DNA of 64,000 bases, from positions 62,001 to 126,000 of the forward strand of contig NZ_JAJUWU010000014.1 in the NCBI RefSeq assembly GCF_021390325.1. Reading direction: 5' to 3'. The notes under the pieces are model-generated. The model was not told the origin of the DNA, did no database searches, and saw nothing but the letters and a program-made list of their open reading frames with translations. This document shows, piece after piece, positions 26,648 through 34,347 of the stretch; position 1 is the first letter of the stretch, and each line of letters opens with the position of its first letter. This stretch comes from Jiella avicenniae (GTDB lineage Bacteria > Pseudomonadota > Alphaproteobacteria > Rhizobiales > Rhizobiaceae). The translations under genes were made by a program, and so were the position numbers.

Positions 26648-28885
26648 TCAGAACTCCTTCGTCATCGAGACGGTGAAGGTGCGGCCGCGGCCCTTGTAGT
26701 CGAAGACCTCCTCGCTGGCGTAGGCGCCGTAGAAGATCTTGGCCCGCTGGCCCCAGATCGTCGTGTAGTCCTTGTCGAAGAGGTTGAGGACGCCGAAGTT
26801 CACGGTGAGGTCCGCCGGCTCGTATTCGTAGGAGCCGACGAGGTCGAACAGCGTATAGCCTTCCAGTTCGAGGCCGTCGTCGTCCTCGTAGTCGAAGACG
26901 TGCTGGCCGTTGAGGGCGACCTTGAAGATCTCGTTCGACCAGCCGACGTGACCGCCGAGCGTCGAGGTGCTGGCGTCGGTCACCGCCGAAGCGACCCAGT
27001 CGCCGCCGTCCTTCACTTCGGAACGGACATAGTGGCCGAGGACGCCGGCATCGAAGCCGTGGGGCAGCTCGACGTCGAGCTTGCCTTCGACGCCGTAGAC
27101 CCGGCGATCCCGATCGGCGAGCGAGATCAGCAGCGAAGTCCTGTCGTATTCGACTGTCTTGTCGGAGAGCGAATAATAGCCGGCGATCTGGGCGTCGATC
27201 GTCTCGTCGCCGTAGCGGTAGCCGAGTTCGTAGGAGTCGGTCTTAATCGCGCCGAGGGCGGATTCGTCGACGTTCACCGACGACAGGAGGACGTAGCGGC
27301 CGCCGGAAAGGGCATATCTGCCCTGGCCGTAATACTTCGCCGGGTCCGGCAACTCGAAGCCTTGGCTGAAATTGCCGTAGACTTGGCTGCCGCCGCCGAC
27401 GTCGACGGTCGCGCCGATGTTGAAGAGATCGGCGGAATAGTCGACCGATCCGCCCGGAATGCTGTCGGCGCCGGTGGCGAGACCGAGCGCGATCGCGGCC
27501 TGCTGGGTGGTGGCGACGAAGTCGTCGACCTTCGTCTTGGCGTATTGATGGCGATAGCCGCCGGAGATCGTCAGCCAGTCCGTCGCCTCCCAGCTCGCCT
27601 GGGCGAAGCCCGACAGCGTCGAGACCTCGATGCCGGGATAGCGGCCGATCGAGGCGAACTCTTCGAGTTCCATCGCGCCGGTGGAGGCCGAGAGGACCGG
27701 ATCGAAGATCGTCTGGCCGGCGAAGAAGTCGTCGACGTCGCCGTCGGTGCCGAAGGTCAGCTTCAGCCCGTCGAGCGGCTGGGTGACGAGCGCCGCCTTG
27801 TAGCCGTAGAAATCGGTCTCCTGACTGGATGCGGAGAAGAAGCGGGCGCTCGAATCCGGAAACGGGTTGAAGTCGAGGGTTTCGGAGCGCCAGAAACCCT
27901 GCAGGATGAGCTGCTGGCCGAACAGATCCTCGTTGGAATAATTCGCCGTCACCATCTTGCGCTCGGTCGCCGGATCGACGTCGGAAGCGTAGCCGTCGCG
28001 GATCTCGATGTCGCCCGGATTGCCGGTGAGGCCGGAATAGTTGGTGCCGAAATAGAGGCCGTAGGGGCTGTCCTGCTGGCTATCGTAATATTGCGCCGTC
28101 AGTTCCAGCCGCTGGTTGGCGTCGATCTGCAGGCCGACATTGCCGAAGACGTCGACGACGGTGTTGAACTGGGTCGAGGTCTGGGTGATGTCGGGGACGA
28201 TCATGTCGCCATCGCCGTCGAAGAAGGCCTTGGTATCGGCCCCGGCGATCGACAGGCGCATGTCCCAGGTCTCGTCGTTGTAGGTCACGGCCGCCGCGCC
28301 GTTGAGGTCGCGGTCCTCGCTGGAATTGAAGCCGGAGCCGATGCCCGCCCGGACCTCGCCGTGCAGGCCGGGCCCGGCGTCCCTGCCCTTCTTGGTGATG
28401 ATGTTGATGATGCCGCCCGAGGCATTGCCGCCATAGAGCGACGTCGCGCCGGAAAGCACCTCGATGCGGGCGATGTTGAACGGGTCGATCGAATCCAGCT
28501 GGCGGCTGATCGCCCGGGCCGAATTCAGCGAGACGCCGTCGATGAGCACCAGAGCGCTGCGGCCGCGGAGATTCTGGCCGTAATTGGTGCGGGTGCCACG
28601 GCTGCCGGGGTCGAAGGCCGGCACTTCCTGGCCCAGAATGTCCTTCAGCGAAAGGCCGGCCCGCGCCTCGTCCTGGATCGTCGCCTCGTCGACGACGGTG
28701 ATCGTGTTGGCGATTTCAGAGATGCGCTGCGGCGCCCGCGAGCCGGTGATGACCACGGTCTCGAGCGAGATCGTCTCCCCTTCCTCCTGGGCGGCGGCCG
28801 GTGCCGCCATCGCGCCTACGGCAAGGGCCGCGAGGGCGGACGACCGGGACAGGGCAAGGCGAAGGGTCGGGGCGATGAAACGCAT
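26648..28885 (-). CDS. TonB-dependent siderophore receptor
   Basis: A 745-residue outer-membrane receptor. The start at 28885 is preferred to 28948 because it places the signal peptide (ending APAAAQEEG) at the N-terminus. Next come a TonB-box-like segment (SLETVVITGSR), a plug domain at about 45-165 (LKDILGQEVPAFDPGSRGTRTNYGQNLRGRSALVLIDGV, GATSLYGGNASGGIINIITKKG), and a beta-barrel ending in the aromatic C-terminus SMTKEF. It is the first gene of the iron operon (receptor, ATPase, binding protein, permease, reductase). Its substrate is probably a ferric siderophore because of the SIP reductase, although BtuB-like use cannot be ruled out by sequence alone. Candidate Irr and RirA sites lie 150-240 bp upstream. 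Confidence 0.92.
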   Translation of the reverse strand: MRFIAPTLRLALSRSSALAALAVGAMAAPAAAQEEGETISLETVVITGSRAPQRISEIANTITVVDEATIQDEARAGLSLKDILGQEVPAFDPGSRGTRTNYGQNLRGRSALVLIDGVSLNSARAISRQLDSIDPFNIARIEVLSGATSLYGGNASGGIINIITKKGRDAGPGLHGEVRAGIGSGFNSSEDRDLNGAAAVTYNDETWDMRLSIAGADTKAFFDGDGDMIVPDITQTSTQFNTVVDVFGNVGLQIDANQRLELTAQYYDSQQDSPYGLYFGTNYSGLTGNPGDIEIRDGYASDVDPATERKMVTANYSNEDLFGQQLILQGFWRSETLDFNPFPDSSARFFSASSQETDFYGYKAALVTQPLDGLKLTFGTDGDVDDFFAGQTIFDPVLSASTGAMELEEFASIGRYPGIEVSTLSGFAQASWEATDWLTISGGYRHQYAKTKVDDFVATTQQAAIALGLATGADSIPGGSVDYSADLFNIGATVDVGGGSQVYGNFSQGFELPDPAKYYGQGRYALSGGRYVLLSSVNVDESALGAIKTDSYELGYRYGDETIDAQIAGYYSLSDKTVEYDRTSLLISLADRDRRVYGVEGKLDVELPHGFDAGVLGHYVRSEVKDGGDWVASAVTDASTSTLGGHVGWSNEIFKVALNGQHVFDYEDDDGLELEGYTLFDLVGSYEYEPADLTVNFGVLNLFDKDYTTIWGQRAKIFYGAYASEEVFDYKGRGRTFTVSMTKEF

Positions 28886-29033
28886 GGTGACGGCCCATTG
28901 ACGGCGACGGCCGATCGCCATCCGCGATGGCGGGGACGGCTGGGCCATGGATGAAAGCAGTGGCCGTTTTTACAGGCATTCCAATGAGATGGGGCCCACC
29001 CGAACGGCTATTCGGGGTCACTGCTATTTATCA

Positions 29034-29048
29034 TGACCAAGGGAGTCA
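29034..29048. promoter_or_regulatory. Candidate RirA (IRO) site
   Basis: TGACCAAGGGAGTCA fits the TGA-N9-TCA core of the rhizobial iron-responsive operator and is a TGAC/GTCA inverted repeat. It overlaps a TTGACT -35-like box on the receptor strand. The core has only six fixed bases, so a chance match within this region is quite possible. Confidence 0.35.
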
Positions 29049-29105
29049 ACAAATCCTGTCCGCCGTTTTTGAGCCGCAATTGGGATGCGGCAGATTTGCA
29101 ACAGT

Positions 29106-29122
29106 TTTAGAATTCTTCGAAA
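29106..29122. promoter_or_regulatory. Candidate Irr ICE box
   Basis: TTTAGAATTCTTCGAAA matches the iron-control element TTTAGAA-N3-TTCTAAA at 13 of its 14 fixed bases. It lies 221 bp upstream of the TonB receptor ATG, in the shared control region. Irr represses or activates iron genes in rhizobia according to haem status. Confidence 0.6.
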
Positions 29123-29349
29123 ACATCTGGCGATGCGCCGAAGCCCCGGTGTGAATGCCGATGCGGCACGGCTCCGGCTGCTTCCTCCGGCCCCAAGCCC
29201 CCTCGAACCAGCCCTTGGCCGCGACGGCGACGGAGCCACCCGATGACGGCGGTCGGACGCTCAGCGCGGTTGTCGGGCGACGTTTACGCTCCGGCAACCC
29301 GCGCTTCCTAAAGTTCTGCCGCTCGTTTCGTCCAAAACGAAAGCTTGCC

Positions 29350-30465
29350 GTGCCCAACCACACCGACCAGCAGATAAGGGACGCAGAGGCGGCCGGAGCC
29401 GGCCCGCCGGCGGCTGCGCATGCCGACCCGCAAATCGCCCGGCTGGAAGCCAGGATTGCCGAGCAGGATGCCGTGATCCGGCAACTCGAGGCGGAAGTCG
29501 CCCACAGCCGAAGGACCTTCGAACAGGCCTCCGCTGCTGCGCAGATCGGGGTGTGGGAGTGCCGGCTGCACGATTCGAGCCTGCGCTGGAGCGACGTCGT
29601 CTACGACATCTTCGAACTCGATCGGGATTTCCCGCTGGAACGGGAAAAGATCCTGGAGCTCTATCCGGAAGCGACGCGCCGCGAACTGAGTGAAATCCGC
29701 GCGAAGGCGATCGCCGAACGGACCGGCTTCTCCCTCGATGCCGAGATCGTCACGGCACGCGGCACCAAACGCTGGATCCGCATCACCGCCACGGTCGAAT
29801 GCGTCGACAAAGAACCCGTCCGCATCTTCGGCATGAAGCAGGACATCACGGCCGAGAAGACCGCGACGCTGCGTCTGCGCACCATGGCGGAAATCGATTC
29901 GCTCACCGGCCTCGCCAATCGCAGCCGCTTCCAGGCGCTGATCGCCGGCGAAGCCGCGGACGGGAGCGCGCCGTCGCCCGTCGGCGCGGTGATGCTGATC
30001 GATCTCGACCGGTTCAAGGAAATCAACGACGACCACGGACATCTGGTCGGAGACGATTGCCTGAAGGACGTCGGGCGCCGGCTCTCCCTGCTCGCCCCCT
30101 GGAGCAAATGCGTCGCACGCATCGGCGGCGACGAGTTTGCCGCCGTCTTCGATCCGCAGACGCCGAAGGAGACGGTGCTGCGTCTGGGCGCGATGGTGGT
30201 ACGGCTGATGCGGCGATCGCACCGCGTCGCCGGCCGGAGCATCCCGCTCGGTGCCTCCGTCGGGATCGCCTTTTCCACCGGCGGGTCGGGCGATACGCTC
30301 TACGGCCGGGCCGACGCCGCACTCTACGCGGCCAAAGCCGTGGGCCGGGGAACCGTGCGCGTCTTCGGCGGAAGCGATCGCGATCCGGTCGCAAGGCCCC
30401 TGCGCCGCCGCGCCGCCGGATCGATCACCCTCGGCGAGCCCTGCGAGGCCGCACTCGGCGCATGA
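29350..30465 (+). CDS. PAS-GGDEF diguanylate cyclase
   Basis: A 371-residue signalling protein without a signal peptide or membrane segment. Residues about 25-65 are a likely coiled coil (IARLEARIAEQDAVIRQLEAEV), 65-185 a PAS fold with a PAC end (RWIRITATVECVDKEPVRIFGMKQDIT), and 195-355 a GGDEF domain. The active-site motif GGDEF is intact (259-263) with LIDLDRFKEINDDHGH upstream, so it should make cyclic di-GMP. The RxxD inhibitory site is absent (PWSK in that place), so product inhibition may be weak. The GTG at 29350 is chosen because upstream sequence lacks domain content; an in-frame ATG at 29155 is the alternative. There is no EAL domain. Confidence 0.88.
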   Translation: MPNHTDQQIRDAEAAGAGPPAAAHADPQIARLEARIAEQDAVIRQLEAEVAHSRRTFEQASAAAQIGVWECRLHDSSLRWSDVVYDIFELDRDFPLEREKILELYPEATRRELSEIRAKAIAERTGFSLDAEIVTARGTKRWIRITATVECVDKEPVRIFGMKQDITAEKTATLRLRTMAEIDSLTGLANRSRFQALIAGEAADGSAPSPVGAVMLIDLDRFKEINDDHGHLVGDDCLKDVGRRLSLLAPWSKCVARIGGDEFAAVFDPQTPKETVLRLGAMVVRLMRRSHRVAGRSIPLGASVGIAFSTGGSGDTLYGRADAALYAAKAVGRGTVRVFGGSDRDPVARPLRRRAAGSITLGEPCEAALGA

Positions 30466-30565
30466 TCCGGATACGCGGCCACGAAGCGATCGCCTCGGCG
30501 CCGAAACGACGGGTCCGGCCGGCCGACTGACCGGGCGGCCCATGGGCCGCCGCCGTCGTCGGATT

Positions 30566-31306
30566 TCAGGGCGTTTCCGCCGCCCCGACCCTCAGTCCGG
30601 GCTGCAGGTCGGCTGCATGGCCCGGCAGCTCTTCGTCCTCGAACAGTTCGGGAAAGGCCCTGGCGAGCCGCGGCAGGGCGAGCAGGATCTCGCGCAGATG
30701 CACCCGGACGGCCGCCGCCGCCGCATCCGCATCCCCCGCCCGGATGGCGCGAAGAATGTCGCGATGCTGGTCGATCAGCAGCGACATCGGCGAGGCCTCG
30801 GGAAGCGAGAGGTAGCGCACCCGGTCCATCTGCGCCTTGCCCATCTCGATCACCCGCCAGGCCTCGCTGCAGCCGATCGCCTCGGCCAGACCCTTGTGGA
30901 ACTTCTCGTCGAGGGCGAGAAAGCCGGCGTGGTCGTTTATCGCCGCTGCCTCCTCCTGGCCCCCGATCACCTGATCCAGCGCTTCGAGCGCCTCCGGGCT
31001 GGCGGACAGGCAGCAGTGCCTTGCCACCGCCACCTCGACCGCCTCGCGCACGAAGCGCGCATCGGCCACCTGGCGCGGCGAGACCTTGACGACGAAGGTG
31101 CCGCGCTGCGGCAGGACGCGCACGAGGCCGGCCTCGGCGAGCTTGATGAACGCCTCGCGCGCCGGCTGCCGGCTGGAGCCGAAGCTCGCCGCGATTTCCT
31201 TTTCCGATAGCGCCTGGCCCGGCTTCAGGGCCATGGTGATGATCGCCTGGCGGAGCGCGCCGTAGATCTGCGGCGCGACGGCCGCCCTCTCGTCGATCTT
31301 CAGCAT
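30566..31306 (-). CDS. GntR-family (FadR subgroup) transcriptional regulator
   Basis: A 246-residue regulator. The N-terminal winged helix (about 15-75) reads ALRQAIITMALKPGQALSEKEIAASFGSSRQPAREAFIKLAEAGLV. The C-terminal FCD effector domain (about 90-225) has the usual metal-binding pattern of acidic and His residues (LALDEKFHKGLAEA, DQHRDILRAI, VRVHLREI). It diverges from the TRAP-uxuA operon and most likely responds to a hexuronate breakdown product. The start at 31306 (MLKIDERAAV) is preferred over 31339 since the longer form would run through the palindromic control region. Confidence 0.9.
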   Translation of the reverse strand: MLKIDERAAVAPQIYGALRQAIITMALKPGQALSEKEIAASFGSSRQPAREAFIKLAEAGLVRVLPQRGTFVVKVSPRQVADARFVREAVEVAVARHCCLSASPEALEALDQVIGGQEEAAAINDHAGFLALDEKFHKGLAEAIGCSEAWRVIEMGKAQMDRVRYLSLPEASPMSLLIDQHRDILRAIRAGDADAAAAAVRVHLREILLALPRLARAFPELFEDEELPGHAADLQPGLRVGAAETP

Positions 31307-31320
31307 GGCGAAAATTCCAC

Positions 31321-31350
31321 TTGCAAATGCATGCATCACACTACCATACT
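31321..31350 (+). promoter_or_regulatory. Promoter and operator of the TRAP-uxuA operon (candidate)
   Basis: TTGCAA (31321-31326) and CATACT (31345-31350) are spaced by 18 bases. The spacer contains the perfect 10-bp palindrome ATGCATGCAT (31327-31336), a natural place for the divergent GntR regulator to block RNA polymerase. Upstream location and symmetry support it; no experimental link is known to me. Confidence 0.5.
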
Positions 31351-31416
31351 AGCCAGATCAGGCAAGCGACCGGATGGGAGAAGTCCGCCGCTGCCTCGAA
31401 TCGGGAGGTTCTCACC

Positions 31417-32400
31417 ATGTTTCGAACGGCTTTCGCCGCCGCGGCCCTCGCCGGCTGCCTCATCGTCGGCGCCGGGCAGAGCGCCCGCGCCCAGGACTAC
31501 CAGCTCAACGTCAACACCGCGCTGACCCAGGAGGACCCGATCTACAAGGGTCTTGAGACGTTCCGCGACAAGGTCAAGGAACGCACGGACGGCAAGGTCG
31601 AGATCCGCATCTTCCCGAGTTCGCAGCTCGGCAAGGACGAAGACGTGCTCGAACAGGCCCGCGCCGGGGCCAACGTCGCCGTGCTCGTCGATCCGGGTCG
31701 GCTGGCGGTCTTCGTCAAGGACATCGGCGTCCTCGGCGGGCCCTATCTCGCCGACGGCTTCGATCAGTATCGCAAGATTACCACCTCCGATCTCTTCGAG
31801 GGCTGGGCCGAGGAGCTGAACTCGACGGCGGGCCTCAAGGTTCTCTCCTTCAACTGGTGGCAGGGCGCCCGCCATCTCGTCACCCAGAATCCCGTGTCGA
31901 AACCCGCCGATCTCGCCGGCGTGCGCATGCGAACCCCCGGCGCGCCGGTCTGGATCGAGACGATCAAGGCAATGGGCGCGACGCCGACCCCGCTCGGCTG
32001 GACCGAGGTCTATCCGGCACTGCAGCAGAACGCCATCGACGCTGCCGAGGCGCAGGATACCGCAGTCTACGGCGCCAAGCTGTTCGAAGTCGCCAAGCAT
32101 CTGACCAAGACCGGCCATATCGGCCTGCTCACCGGCCTCGTGACGTCCGGCCAGTGGTTCGATTCGCTGCCCGACGACCTGAAGACCATCGTCTCCGAAG
32201 AGGCGCTCGCCGCCGGCGACGTGGCTTCGAAGGGCACGGAGGACGCCATCTCCAGGGTCGACGCGGAGATGGAGAAGGCCGGCATGTCGATCGACGAGAT
32301 CGACGTCGCGCCCTTCAAGGAAGCGACGGCCGGCGTCTACGAGACGCTCGGCTATGGCGATCTGAAGAAGCAGGTCGACGCGGTTCTCGCCGGCAACTGA
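31417..32400 (+). CDS. TRAP transporter substrate-binding protein, DctP family (second system)
   Basis: A 327-residue periplasmic protein: signal peptide 1-25 (ending ARAQ), then the DctP fold with PIYKGLETFRDKVKERTDGKVEIRIFPSSQLGKDEDVLEQ, PADLAGVRMRTPGAPVWIETIKAMGATPTPLGWTEVYPALQQNAID. It differs from the first DctP of the window, so the two are not recent duplicates. Its operon ends in mannonate dehydratase, so the ligand is probably a hexuronate or aldonate (glucuronate, fructuronate, mannonate). The start follows GGGAGGTTCTCACC. Confidence 0.92.
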   Translation: MFRTAFAAAALAGCLIVGAGQSARAQDYQLNVNTALTQEDPIYKGLETFRDKVKERTDGKVEIRIFPSSQLGKDEDVLEQARAGANVAVLVDPGRLAVFVKDIGVLGGPYLADGFDQYRKITTSDLFEGWAEELNSTAGLKVLSFNWWQGARHLVTQNPVSKPADLAGVRMRTPGAPVWIETIKAMGATPTPLGWTEVYPALQQNAIDAAEAQDTAVYGAKLFEVAKHLTKTGHIGLLTGLVTSGQWFDSLPDDLKTIVSEEALAAGDVASKGTEDAISRVDAEMEKAGMSIDEIDVAPFKEATAGVYETLGYGDLKKQVDAVLAGN

Positions 32401-32416
32401 GCCGCACAGCAGCGTC

Positions 32417-32449
32417 CGGTCCGGCGGCGTCTTCGACGGCGCCGGACCG
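32417..32449 (+). terminator. Intercistronic hairpin after second DctP
   Basis: CGGTCCGGCG pairs with CGCCGGACCG-type sequence (32417-32426 with 32440-32449, 10 bp) around a 13-base loop, 16 bp past the stop. It is in the same position as the hairpin of the first TRAP operon and has no T tract. Confidence 0.6.
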
Positions 32450-32467
32450 CCTTCACCGAACCGGCGA

Positions 32468-33013
32468 ATGTCCATTTCCATGTCCGCAATCGTCCCCCGC
32501 CTGGAAGATGCCGTCGGCCGCATCCTTCTCGCCGCCGTCGTCGTCCTCGTCTTCACCGGCGCGGCGTCGCGCTTCGTCGGGCATCCGATCATCTGGTCGG
32601 TGGACATGGCCCAGGCCGCCTTCGTCTGGCTGTGCTTCTTCGGGGCGCTGAAGGCGATGCGCCGCAAGGCCCATATCGGCGTCGACTATTTCGTCGCCAA
32701 GCTGCCCGTCGCCGCCCGCCGCACGATCGAGATCCTGCTCGCCGCCCTCGTTCTCGCCTTCCTCGCCACCATGGGCTGGTTCGGCATCAAGCTGACGCTG
32801 CTCAACACGGCGCGCATCTTCGGCGACAGCGGCATCTCCTACGCCTGGGTGACCGCCGCCGTGCCCGCAGGCTGCCTCGCCCTCGCCCTCATCCTTCTCG
32901 CCCAGCTCGTCCGGGCGCTCCGCTCCGGCGGCCTCGTCTACTCGCCCGAGCCGCGCGGCGAAACGCCGGATGGCGATCCCGCCCCGGGCGTTCGCACCGC
33001 CGGCGAACTGTGA
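32468..33013 (+). CDS. TRAP transporter small permease, DctQ family (second system)
   Basis: A 181-residue protein with four membrane helices and the DctQ landmarks IIWSVDMAQAAFVWLCFFGALKAMRRKAHIGVDYF. The C-terminal 25 residues are a Pro/Gly-rich cytoplasmic tail. It lies between DctP and DctM, 10 bp before the latter. An in-frame ATG four codons later (32480) is an alternative start. Confidence 0.92.
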   Translation: MSISMSAIVPRLEDAVGRILLAAVVVLVFTGAASRFVGHPIIWSVDMAQAAFVWLCFFGALKAMRRKAHIGVDYFVAKLPVAARRTIEILLAALVLAFLATMGWFGIKLTLLNTARIFGDSGISYAWVTAAVPAGCLALALILLAQLVRALRSGGLVYSPEPRGETPDGDPAPGVRTAGEL

Positions 33014-33023
33014 GCGACGACCG

Positions 33024-34301
33024 ATGCTTCTGCCGACCATCCTGTTCTTCGCGCTGATGCTCCTCGGCATGCCGATCGCCTTCGCGATCGGCATCGCGGG
33101 CTTCTCGTTCTTCCTGACCAGCCAGTTCATCCCGGTCTCGATCGGCATCCAGCAGGTCGCCACGGCCTCGCAGAGCTTTCCGCTGCTCGCCGTGCCGCTC
33201 TTCCTGCTCGCCGGCCACATGATGAACAAGACCGGCATCACCCGCCGGCTGATCGGCTGCTCGAACGCCCTCGTCTCATGGATGGCCGGCGGCCTCGCCC
33301 AGGTCTGCATCCTGCTCTCGACCTTCATGGGCGGGGTCTCCGGTTCCGCCGTCGCGGACGCGGCGATGGAAGCGCGCATCCTCGGGCCGGAAATGATCCG
33401 CTCGGGCTACGCCAAGGGCTTCACCGCCGCCACCATCGCCGTCGGCTCGCTGATCACCGCGACGATCCCGCCGAGCCTCGGCCTCATCCTCTACGGCTTC
33501 GTCGGCAACGTCTCGATCGGCCGCCTGTTTCTCGCCGGCGTCATCCCCGGCCTGATGATGATGGTCGCGCTGATGACGACCGTCTGGATCGTCGCCCGCA
33601 AGAGAGGCTACGGCGCCAAGACGAAGGAACTGCCGAGCTGGCGCACCGTCCTCGCGACGCTGAGGGACGCGATCTGGGCGCTGCTCTTTCCGGTCGCCCT
33701 GCTCGTCTCGATCCGCAGCGGCGTCTTCACCGCGTCCGAGGTCGGCGCCTTCGCCGTCGTCTATGCCGTCGTCGTCGGCGTCCTTCTCCATCGCGAGCTG
33801 ACCTGGGAGGGCTTCCAGGAGGCCCTGGGCGAGACCGTCGTCGACGTCGGCGTCATCACGCTCATCATCCTGTTCTCCGGCATGGTCGGCTATGCCATCG
33901 TCTTCGAGCGCGCGCCCCAGACGATCGCCGAACTGCTTCTCGGCCTGTCGAGCGAGCCGATCGTCGTCGTCTTCCTGATCCTCGTCTTCGTCTTCCTCTG
34001 CGGCCTGTTCATCGAGGCGACGGTGCTGGTCCTGCTGCTGACCCCGATCGTCCTGCCGATCGTCCAGCCGCTCGGCGTCGATCCGGTGCATTTCGGCATC
34101 CTGATGATGACCATCGTCACCCTCGGCGGCATGACCCCGCCGGTCGGCGTCGCCATGTATGCCGTCTGCTCGATCCTCGACTGCCCGATCGAGGACTACG
34201 TCAAGGAATCGCTGCCCTTCGTGGCGGCCATCCTCCTCGTCGTGGTGATCCTCGCCTTGCTGCCCGGGCTCGTGCTTCTGCTGCCGAACCTTCTGATGTA
34301 A
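33024..34301 (+). CDS. TRAP transporter large permease, DctM family (second system)
   Basis: A 425-residue channel subunit with about 12 helices. Signatures are AVPLFLLAGHMMNKTGITRRLIG, STFMGGVSGSAVADAAMEARIL, ATIPPSLGLILYG, and GGMTPPVGVAMYAVCS. The start at 33024 (MLLPTILFF) is chosen because the 18 upstream codons lie in the DctQ tail and are not hydrophobic. It is followed 46 bp later by uxuA in the same direction. Confidence 0.94.
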   Translation: MLLPTILFFALMLLGMPIAFAIGIAGFSFFLTSQFIPVSIGIQQVATASQSFPLLAVPLFLLAGHMMNKTGITRRLIGCSNALVSWMAGGLAQVCILLSTFMGGVSGSAVADAAMEARILGPEMIRSGYAKGFTAATIAVGSLITATIPPSLGLILYGFVGNVSIGRLFLAGVIPGLMMMVALMTTVWIVARKRGYGAKTKELPSWRTVLATLRDAIWALLFPVALLVSIRSGVFTASEVGAFAVVYAVVVGVLLHRELTWEGFQEALGETVVDVGVITLIILFSGMVGYAIVFERAPQTIAELLLGLSSEPIVVVFLILVFVFLCGLFIEATVLVLLLTPIVLPIVQPLGVDPVHFGILMMTIVTLGGMTPPVGVAMYAVCSILDCPIEDYVKESLPFVAAILLVVVILALLPGLVLLLPNLLM

Positions 34302-34347
34302 GCCGGCTGAATTTCGGCTTTCAACCCGACCCGAATGAGGAGAAAAG

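Larger units (their letters stand above)
28886..29349. other. Control region between iron operon and GGDEF gene, 464 bp
   Basis: This region lies between the divergent receptor and PAS-GGDEF genes and is AT-richer than the rest of the locus from about 28965 to 29145. It holds the ICE-like and IRO-like sites listed separately. On the minus strand TTGACT (29049-29044) could be a -35 box for the receptor operon, but no convincing -10 is placed at 16-18 bases. No gene is seen; the open frames here are frame shadows. Confidence 0.6.

Noticed and set aside
24848-28954. A plus-strand open frame of 1,368 codons across the siderophore operon
   Set aside because: It is antisense to four clearly identified genes. 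Its translation is rich in Arg, Asp, Glu and Gly in the way third-frame shadows of high-GC genes are, and it has no recognisable domain.
28886-29349. A cobalamin riboswitch upstream of the TonB receptor
   Set aside because: I looked for the B12-box and the conserved AGCCAGGAGACC-type core on the receptor strand and saw neither. The SIP reductase in the operon also points to siderophore rather than B12.
20387-34301. The two TRAP systems as a recent duplication
   Set aside because: The DctP, DctQ and DctM proteins of the two operons differ throughout and are linked to different regulators (IclR and GntR), so they are separate family members.
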